A stretch of DNA of 17,625 bases from JAVBLK01 sp031553565 (GTDB lineage: Bacteria > Bacillota > Clostridia > Christensenellales > DUVY01): assembly GCA_031553565.1 (NCBI GenBank), contig JAVBLK010000048.1, positions 1 through 17,625 on the forward strand. The letters are read 5' to 3'. The notes beneath the pieces were generated by a model, which saw only the letters and a program-made list of their open reading frames with translations, was not told the origin of the DNA and made no database searches. The position numbers and the translations under genes are program-made. Shown piece after piece: positions 12,879 to 17,625 of this stretch (position 1 is its first letter; each line of letters begins with the position of its first letter).

Positions 12879-13175
12879 ATGAAATCGCTTGAGGCGTATA
12901 AGAAAAGAGTAATATATGGTATAGTTTCTTTAATATGCGGCGGTACAATTTTTGTTGTTGGGGGACTGACGCTATTTGTTGCGGCAATAATAATTAATAT
13001 TTCTGCATTCTACTTGTATGGTTTTCTGTTTGGTGGATTCTTGCTTTTTATTGGCGTAGTTTTTTTTATAATTTTGCCGTTTTGGATGAAACATGGAAAA
13101 AAAACGATCCAAAAAGACGAGGCGGAACTTGAATATTTAAGAAACGGGGGGAAAGGAAATGATAATAAATTCTAA
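12879..13175 (+). CDS. Tandem two-TM small membrane protein, copy 1
   Basis: This 98-residue protein is of unknown family. It has a short basic N-terminus (MKSLEAYKKR), two hydrophobic helices (about 12-40 and 46-68), then a basic/acidic cytosolic tail (KKTIQKDEAELEYLRNGG). AGGAGGG at 12866-12872 sets the start. It is the first of three tandem paralogues ahead of an ABC transporter. The first eight or so codons and the last 30 or so are almost identical in DNA to copy 2, while the helix region between is strongly diverged. It could be an accessory subunit, immunity-type protein or small regulator of the transporter; none of these is shown. It is AT-rich relative to the flanking metabolic genes. 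Confidence 0.85.
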   Translation: MKSLEAYKKRVIYGIVSLICGGTIFVVGGLTLFVAAIIINISAFYLYGFLFGGFLLFIGVVFFIILPFWMKHGKKTIQKDEAELEYLRNGGKGNDNKF

Positions 13176-13269
13176 AAGCAATGGGAAAAGAAAGCCCGAC
13201 CTCCGCGAAAAGTACACGATTTTGACCTATATGCGGGATCTGGGGCTTTTGGATCGCTATCTGGCGTAG
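13159..13269 (+). CDS. Chimeric 36-aa ORF: short leader peptide fused to copied dehydrogenase tail
   Basis: It begins at ATG 13159 inside the end of gene 1, after GGGGGGAAAGGA. It reads MIINSKSNGK and then continues in frame into PDLREKYTILTYMRDLGLLD, the C-terminus of the 11472 gene. Its first ten residues match the ORF at 14096 (MIAKSKSNG), so the join fused the start of that short ORF with the dehydrogenase tail. Whether it is translated is unknown. The corresponding ORF after gene 2 (13623-13658) stops after 11 codons. Confidence 0.35.
   Translation: MIINSKSNGKRKPDLREKYTILTYMRDLGLLDRYLA
13195..13269 (+). repeat. Copied 3' end of the G1PDH-like gene, first copy
   Basis: These 75 bp correspond to 12726-12800 with 13 differences. 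Ten are silent; the other three give Val to Ile and a final Val to Ala. The pattern suggests the copy came from, or was kept as, a coding allele rather than decaying freely. It marks the joint of a tandem duplication unit of about 465 bp. Confidence 0.85.
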
Positions 13270-13303
13270 ATAGATTTTAAAATATATCATTTTTAAAAAG
13301 TTA

Positions 13304-13331
13304 TTGACAAACAAAAATAACGTGGTATTAT
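13304..13331 (+). promoter_or_regulatory. Promoter of two-TM gene 2
   Basis: TTGACA at 13304-13309, a 16-nt spacer and TATTAT at 13326-13331 repeat the arrangement upstream of genes 1 and 3, although the spacer sequence differs. Confidence 0.75.
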
Positions 13332-13351
13332 ATGCTTAAAGAGGGAAATTT

Positions 13352-13639
13352 ATGAAATCGCTTGAGGCGTATAAGAAAGCGTTCAAAATTCGCGTGTTTG
13401 CGTTGATTCTCGGCGCAACGATTTTTATTATTACTGGCTTAATTTTGATTATTATTGTAATTAGGACGGGTGATAATCCTAATGGTTGGGCTTTGGGCGG
13501 ATTCTTTATTTTAATCGGAATAATTTTTTTTGCTTTATTGCCTGCGATAATAAAAAATGGAAAAAAAACGATCCAAAAAGACGAGGCGGAACTTGAATAT
13601 TTAAGAAACGGGGGGAAAGGAAATGATAATAAATTCTAA
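13352..13639 (+). CDS. Tandem two-TM small membrane protein, copy 2
   Basis: This is a 95-residue paralogue of the gene at 12879. The N-terminus MKSLEAYKK and the tail KKTIQKDEAELEYLRNGGKG are identical to copy 1. The two hydrophobic helices (about 14-37 and 46-66) share only scattered residues with it. The ribosome site GAGGG lies 7 nt before the ATG. It has its own promoter and is followed by a second copied dehydrogenase tail. Function is unknown. Confidence 0.85.
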   Translation: MKSLEAYKKAFKIRVFALILGATIFIITGLILIIIVIRTGDNPNGWALGGFFILIGIIFFALLPAIIKNGKKTIQKDEAELEYLRNGGKGNDNKF

Positions 13640-13658
13640 AAGCAATGGGAAAAGATAG

Positions 13659-13733
13659 CCCGACCTCCGCGAAAAGTACACGATTTTGACCTATATGCGG
13701 GATCTGGGGCTTTTGGATCGCTATCTGGCGTAG
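13659..13733 (+). repeat. Copied 3' end of the G1PDH-like gene, second copy
   Basis: It is identical over 75 bp to 13195-13269. The surrounding block 13557-13758 differs from 13093-13294 by a single base over 202 bp (13192 A versus 13656 T). That base turns AAG into a TAG stop in the short overlapping ORF. Confidence 0.85.
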
Positions 13734-13768
13734 ATAGATTTTAAAATATATCATTTTTTCACAAAGAA

Positions 13769-13796
13769 TTGACAAATAGAAATAATAAGTTATTAT
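13769..13796 (+). promoter_or_regulatory. Promoter of two-TM gene 3, possibly also of the ABC transporter
   Basis: TTGACA at 13769-13774, a 16-nt spacer and TATTAT at 13791-13796, again followed by G. There is no terminator between gene 3 and the ABC gene, so this promoter probably serves gene 3, the 18-aa ORF and the transporter together. Confidence 0.75.
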
Positions 13797-13816
13797 GTGC
13801 ATAAAAGGGAAAATTT

Positions 13817-14092
13817 ATGAAATCAATTGAGATGTGGAAAAGACGGCTTAAACTTGCTAGGTTTTCTTCTATATTCGGCAGCCTGTTATTAACTGCAATG
13901 GGCTTGTTTATTCTGATTCTTACACTCAAATTCGGAAATGCCGATACTGCCATATATTATATTTACGGCATTGTTTTTTTAGCGTTAGGTGTGATTTGTT
14001 TAATAGTATCACAACTATCAATAAAGCATTATAAAAGAATCATAAAAAAAGACGAAGAAGAACTTGCGTCTTTATTAAACAGGGAGGAATGA
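13817..14092 (+). CDS. Tandem two-TM small membrane protein, copy 3
   Basis: This 91-residue member is the most diverged: MKSIEMWKRR at the start, two hydrophobic helices (about 18-38 and 46-66), and the tail IIKKDEEELASLLNREE. The overall plan (basic start, helix hairpin, Lys-Asp-Glu tail) is that of copies 1 and 2. It is preceded by AAAGGGAAAA as a weak ribosome site. Its stop is 3 nt before the start of the 18-aa ORF that leads into the ABC transporter, which ties it to that operon. It may be the ancestral unit, since its downstream junction leads to the transporter instead of a dehydrogenase tail. Confidence 0.85.
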   Translation: MKSIEMWKRRLKLARFSSIFGSLLLTAMGLFILILTLKFGNADTAIYYIYGIVFLALGVICLIVSQLSIKHYKRIIKKDEEELASLLNREE

Positions 14093-14095
14093 AAG

Positions 14096-14152
14096 ATGAT
14101 CGCTAAATCTAAAAGCAATGGGCTGTGGCTATACAATTCGAGACAAAGATAA
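14096..14152 (+). CDS. Possible 18-aa coupling peptide before the ABC transporter
   Basis: It reads MIAKSKSNGLWLYNSRQR, from ATG 14096 with an excellent AGGGAGGA at 14081-14088. Its stop is 3 nt before the ATG of the transporter at 14156, which has no ribosome site of its own. The transporter is therefore likely translated by re-initiation after this peptide. The first nine residues are shared with the short ORFs after genes 1 and 2. Confidence 0.5.
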   Translation: MIAKSKSNGLWLYNSRQR

Positions 14153-14155
14153 AAA

Positions 14156-16702
14156 ATGATAGAACTCAAAAATCTGCATCATTCGTATAAATCCAAGAAG
14201 GGCGGGACGGTGGAGGCATTGCGCGGGGTGACCTGCGCATTTGCCGATTCCGGGATGTATTTTTTGACGGGGAAAAGCGGCTGCGGCAAATCTACATTGC
14301 TCAATATTCTTGGCGGGCTGGATGCGGTTCAGTCGGGGGATATGCTGGTTGACGGCGAATCGGTCAAGGGGTTTTCCGCCGCCGATTTTGACGATTATAG
14401 ATGTAACTATGCCGGGGTGATTTTTCAGGAATTCAATTTGATCGAGAGCCTTACCGTATTCGACAATATCAACCTTGCGCTGACCTTGCTGGGCAGAGAG
14501 GGAAACGCAGAGGCCATCGCCGAAAACCTAAAAAAAGTCGGACTGGATGGCGTGGAAAAACGTTTTCCGTCCGAGCTTTCAGGCGGGCAAAGGCAAAGGG
14601 TTGCGATCGCGCGCCAGCTGGCAAAGGGCGCAAGGGTGATCCTTGCGGACGAGCCGACGGGGAATCTGGACAGCGAAAACGCAAAGAATATTTTTGATTT
14701 ACTCAAAGAATTATCGCGGGATATTGCGGTAATCGTTGCCAGCCATGATCTGGAATTTGCTAAGGAATACGGCGATACGATCATCACCATGAAAGACGGC
14801 AAAATTATTAACACGGAGGAAATAAGCAAGCCCGGAGCGCTTGCGGGGCCGTTGCATAGTCCAACCAAAAATAAACTTTCAAACCTGTACGCATTTATAC
14901 TTGCCGGTAAAAATGTTTTGCAGCGGAAAATAAGGTTTATCGTTGCGGTATTATTGTCTGCGGTTTCAATGATGACGTTTGTCGCGTTCACAACGATTAT
15001 TGGCATAGACTGCGAAAAGACACAGGCGAAAGCGTTTGCGAAAGATCCGCCGGAGCATATTTTTGCGTTTCAAATGCGGCCGCCTGAAAAAAATACTACT
15101 GAATTACCCAGAGATGGGGGTATTCTTTTTCCGACAGAAACAATTGTAGGATTAGAAAAGTTTAAAAAAGTAAGCTTTGTTCCGCAAGTAGAGTTTTCGG
15201 GCAGATTCAATTTATCGCTTTCGTATAACAAGCGTGTCGCTGAAATAGAGACATACAAAGATATCCAGAATATGGGATATGAAATGCTTGCAGGATACCT
15301 GCCATTAGACGGGGAAAGTGTCTATATTACCGATTATTATGCCGGTGATATTATTTCCCAATGTAAATTTGATGACGGCAGCGGCGTCAAAAGCCCCATA
15401 CCCTCAAACACTGAATTTTCGGAGCTTATCGGGAAAACGGTATATAATAATTCAGGTTCCGGCCTTAAAATAAACGGCATAATTAAAACCGATTACAAAA
15501 GGTTTAGCTATGAAAACAATTCAAGCGGGGGCAGTATAGATATGGGCCCGGGGCAAAAGCAAGAGGAAGTTTTCAGCCTGCGCGACCAATACGTGGATAG
15601 TCTTTATAATGTGCTTTACGTAAACAGAGATTATATTTTAAAACAGGAGAATGGAATTCCTGTGTTTGGCCAATCAAGCATTAACGGAGGCGAATTAAGT
15701 GTAGTCGGTTATGGTAAACAATCCAGTCAAGACTTAAGCCGCACGTATATTTTAACCGACGCGGAAATGATCGGAGGGGAGAATGCTGCTTTTGGCTTGG
15801 AAAAAGGCGAAGCGGTAATTACATTGGGTCTATATAATAAAATCTTTGGCAAGGAATATAAACCGAGCCATTTTATCAAGCGCGAAACAGAATATGATGA
15901 ATGGAACCGTCCCGAGATCACCGATTCTTTGCGAAGATTGCCCGACGGAATAGGCACGGAAATCACGATCGATATATATGAACACACTGATTATTATGTG
16001 CCCGTAAGTGATTATATGATGGTAAAAGGTATTGCCATAAAAATAGCAGGTATTTCTATCAGTAATGTTGAAATAGATATAGACAAAACTGAAGGCATGG
16101 TCATTAATTTCGGCGACTATGACGCTTACGAGATAGGCCGCCAAACTCTTTTATACGACAAACTAGTTATTATTCCTAATCAAAGTATGAATACCAGCGA
16201 GTATTACAGCTTGCTGAAATATCTGCGGACAAGAGAAGTGTATGTGACCAATGTATATTCTGAAGCTGTGTATAAAGTACAGTTTATTTTCGGCATCACA
16301 TGGCAGGCAATGATTGTATTTGCCGGCATCATTCTTATAATGTCTATCGCGATGTTTGCCAATTTTATCGTTGCCAGTATTAACGGTAAGAAAAAGGATA
16401 TAGGCATAATACGCGCAATAGGCGGCTCCGGCAAAAGCGTATTCAAGATATTCTTTTTCGAGGGGCTGATATTCGCCGCCGTGGCGGCGGGGGCAGCCAT
16501 TATAGGCGGATTGATTTTAAGCAACGTATTAAACGGGATATATGCGGTCGGTGTGCTGAAAGGGATGAGCGTACTCAGTTTCTCGCCGCTTAACCTTATT
16601 TATATACCCGCGATAACCTTTGTATCGATGATAACAGCCTCTTATTTCCCGATAAGAAAGATAAGCAGGATGACCCCCGCCGAGGCGATAAAACAGCTGT
16701 AG
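14156..16702 (+). CDS. ABC transporter, fused ATPase and FtsX/MacB-type permease
   Basis: This 848-residue protein combines ATPase and permease. Residues 1-225 form the ATPase: Walker A GKSGCGKST (39-47), Q-loop Q91, signature LSGGQ (141-145), Walker B VILADEPTGNLD (161-172), H-loop H197. One helix follows (about 262-285), then a large extracytoplasmic region (about 285-710). Three helices end the protein (about 718-748, 770-800, 820-840), with the FtsX-type closing segment SYFPIRKISRMTPAEAIKQL. This is the MacB layout, where the ATPase drives shape changes across the membrane for export of peptides or lipids or for signalling. The substrate is unknown. The three small two-TM proteins just upstream are candidate partners. 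No obvious terminator follows. Confidence 0.92.
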   Translation: MIELKNLHHSYKSKKGGTVEALRGVTCAFADSGMYFLTGKSGCGKSTLLNILGGLDAVQSGDMLVDGESVKGFSAADFDDYRCNYAGVIFQEFNLIESLTVFDNINLALTLLGREGNAEAIAENLKKVGLDGVEKRFPSELSGGQRQRVAIARQLAKGARVILADEPTGNLDSENAKNIFDLLKELSRDIAVIVASHDLEFAKEYGDTIITMKDGKIINTEEISKPGALAGPLHSPTKNKLSNLYAFILAGKNVLQRKIRFIVAVLLSAVSMMTFVAFTTIIGIDCEKTQAKAFAKDPPEHIFAFQMRPPEKNTTELPRDGGILFPTETIVGLEKFKKVSFVPQVEFSGRFNLSLSYNKRVAEIETYKDIQNMGYEMLAGYLPLDGESVYITDYYAGDIISQCKFDDGSGVKSPIPSNTEFSELIGKTVYNNSGSGLKINGIIKTDYKRFSYENNSSGGSIDMGPGQKQEEVFSLRDQYVDSLYNVLYVNRDYILKQENGIPVFGQSSINGGELSVVGYGKQSSQDLSRTYILTDAEMIGGENAAFGLEKGEAVITLGLYNKIFGKEYKPSHFIKRETEYDEWNRPEITDSLRRLPDGIGTEITIDIYEHTDYYVPVSDYMMVKGIAIKIAGISISNVEIDIDKTEGMVINFGDYDAYEIGRQTLLYDKLVIIPNQSMNTSEYYSLLKYLRTREVYVTNVYSEAVYKVQFIFGITWQAMIVFAGIILIMSIAMFANFIVASINGKKKDIGIIRAIGGSGKSVFKIFFFEGLIFAAVAAGAAIIGGLILSNVLNGIYAVGVLKGMSVLSFSPLNLIYIPAITFVSMITASYFPIRKISRMTPAEAIKQL

Positions 16703-16747
16703 CACACAGGATTACATACGGCACAGGTCGTTTTACCCTTTCAGTTG

Positions 16748-16776
16748 TAGACAAAATTTCCTGAATCAGTTATAAT
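16748..16776 (+). promoter_or_regulatory. Probable sigma-A promoter of mscL
   Basis: TAGACA at 16748-16753 and a perfect TATAAT at 16771-16776 are 17 nt apart. The leader (about 16783-16842) contains a stem, TGTTGCCGCG against CGCGGCACA (about 16795-16821), with one bulge. A ribosome site AAGGGAG lies at 16825-16831. Confidence 0.7.
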
Positions 16777-16842
16777 ATGACAAATATTTATACGTGTTGC
16801 CGCGTAAAAGGCGCGGCACATCAAAAGGGAGACTGAAAGCAA

Positions 16843-17418
16843 ATGAAAAAGTTCTGGACGGAGTTCAAGAAGTTTATTTCCAAGGGCAACATTATGGATC
16901 TGGCCGTCGCAGTCATTATCGGCGCGGCGTTCGGAAAGATCGTCACCAGCCTGGTCAACGACCTTTTAATGCCGCTGATTTCCGCGTTGTTCACCGCGAT
17001 GGGGTTGAAGGGCTTTTCGGAATGGAAATGGGTAATTACGGAAGCCGACGCGGCAAAAAACATTGCCGAGGTCTCGTTTAATTACGGCGCGTTTTTGCAG
17101 ACTGTACTGGATTTCTTTATCGTGGCGATGTGCATTTTCATTATCTTCAAGGTTATCAGCGGCGCGACCAAGAGATTGGGCTCGGCGACCAAGAAAGTGT
17201 TTGCCAAGAACAAGAAGGGCGAGATAGTAGAAACCGTTGTGGCCGTGCCGGTCGTAAAGGAGCCTACCACCGCGGAATTGCTGATAGAGATCAGGGAGCT
17301 GATGAAGGCGCAGTTCCCGGCTGCCGCCGCCGCGCTTGACGCCGAGGCCGCTGCCGCAGAAGAGGCAAAGAAGGCCGAGGAAGAGAAGGCCGCCGCCGAA
17401 AAAGCGGAAGCGAAGTAA
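16843..17418 (+). CDS. mscL: Large-conductance mechanosensitive channel
   Basis: This membrane channel opens under tension to release solutes during osmotic downshock. The N-terminus KKFWTEFKKFISKGNIMDLAV is the amphipathic helix and start of TM1. TM1 is AVAVIIGAAFGKIVTSLVNDLLMPL, with the usual NDLLMP at the periplasmic end. TM2 (about 84-107) is VLDFFIVAMCIFIIFKVI. MscL is normally about 130-150 residues; this one has 191, extended by a Lys/Glu/Ala-rich C-terminal tail from about residue 150 that should form a long charged helix or coiled coil. It has its own promoter and stands alone. Confidence 0.96.
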   Translation: MKKFWTEFKKFISKGNIMDLAVAVIIGAAFGKIVTSLVNDLLMPLISALFTAMGLKGFSEWKWVITEADAAKNIAEVSFNYGAFLQTVLDFFIVAMCIFIIFKVISGATKRLGSATKKVFAKNKKGEIVETVVAVPVVKEPTTAELLIEIRELMKAQFPAAAAALDAEAAAAEEAKKAEEEKAAAEKAEAK

Positions 17419-17449
17419 ATTTCAGGTTGGTTTGCATATTCATCAAAAA

Positions 17450-17485
17450 TAAAAAAGCGGCGTACATTTTTTATGGTACGCCGCT
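17450..17485 (-). terminator. Terminator between mscL and the insertion sequence
   Basis: AGCGGCGTAC (17456-17465) and GTACGCCGCT (17476-17485) form a perfect 10-bp stem. The T tract lies on the minus strand (TTTTTTATTTTTG), so it ends minus-strand transcripts best. On the plus strand it lacks a T tract but is the only hairpin after mscL. Confidence 0.7.
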
Positions 17486-17486
17486 C

Positions 17487-17625
17487 AGGCTGTAGACAAA
17501 CCCCCTTATTGCTTTAGTGATGAGGGGGTTTGTGGTATAATAGAGGTATAAAATATTGAGGTATTACCGATGCTTACCACAAAAGAAATAGAGCAAAGAA
17601 AGCAGATAAAAATGATCAGTATTGA
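17487..17625 (+). mobile_element. Left edge of an insertion sequence, probably IS1182 family (partial)
   Basis: A near-perfect hairpin, ACAAACCCCCT (17496-17506) against AGGGGGTTTGT (17523-17533), lies just before TATAAT (17536-17541) and a ribosome site GAGG (17558-17561). It is followed by the start of a transposase-like ORF. The element's exact left boundary is a guess: it must lie between the terminator (ending 17485) and the hairpin. The remainder is outside the window. Confidence 0.5.
17570..17625 (+). CDS. Transposase N-terminus (partial, runs off the window)
   Basis: Only 18 complete codons are visible: MLTTKEIEQRKQIKMISI. This resembles the opening of IS1182-family DDE transposases as I remember them (MLTTK, then QRxQI, then SLDELVP). 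GAGG at 17558-17561 is 8 nt before the ATG. The identification rests on a very short segment. Confidence 0.5.
   Translation, partial: MLTTKEIEQRKQIKMISI

Noticed and set aside
12726..14152. CRISPR array or phase-variable tandem repeat
   Set aside because: The repeat unit is about 465 bp with coding content and promoters, and there are no short regular repeats with spacers.

Overview
The window looks like chromosomal DNA of an anaerobic Clostridia-class Firmicute, probably a gut-type member of Oscillospirales or a nearby order. The class rests on the gene set: GTP-dependent PEP carboxykinase, NADP-type glutamate dehydrogenase, a glutamine-synthetase homologue next to an ANTAR regulator, strong GGAGG ribosome sites, and consensus sigma-A promoters. 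I cannot support a call below class. Most genes are moderately GC-rich. The stretch from about 12800 to 16700 is clearly AT-richer.

Layout: (1) 1-4651 holds a repeat element, pckG, a terminator, a second repeat copy, glpK, and a convergent ZIP metal transporter. (2) 4653-6426 holds a promoter and leader hairpin, a short glutamine-synthetase homologue lacking most metal ligands, an ANTAR antiterminator-type regulator, and a terminator. (3) 6456-8940, on the minus strand, holds gdhA and, beyond it, a half-length diaminopimelate-epimerase-like protein. Upstream of gdhA are a repeat copy and a perfect-consensus promoter feeding a ~60-nt transcript that ends in a strong terminator hairpin. (4) 8985-10163 holds a repeat half-copy, a glutamate-5-kinase-like gene that may be leaderless, a full repeat copy and a terminator. 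(5) 10229-11326 holds a small membrane protein diverging from an ArsR-type regulator, followed by a run of hairpins. (6) 11472-16702 holds a glycerol-1-phosphate-dehydrogenase-like protein with altered metal ligands, three tandem two-TM membrane protein genes with near-identical promoters, a tiny ORF, and a MacB-type ABC transporter. (7) 16748-17625 holds mscL and the left edge of an insertion sequence, probably IS1182 family.

How the parts relate: the first 10 kb centres on glutamate/glutamine and gluconeogenic or glycerol metabolism (pckG, glpK, gdhA, GS-like plus ANTAR, proB-like). A dispersed palindromic repeat of about 155-170 bp occurs five times there. Two copies lie within about 25 bp of a start codon or ribosome site (glpK, gdhA), one lies just upstream of the proB-like gene, one lies upstream of pckG, and one lies after the proB-like gene.

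The strongest candidates for undescribed biology are: this repeat family; the GS-like pseudoenzyme/ANTAR pair; the tandem two-TM cassette array, which carries copied tails of the upstream dehydrogenase gene and leads into an ABC transporter; and the short transcript upstream of gdhA. Three separate enzyme homologues (GS-like, DapF-like, G1PDH-like) appear to have lost catalytic residues while keeping their folds. Those residue calls come from remembered family motifs and need a real alignment.
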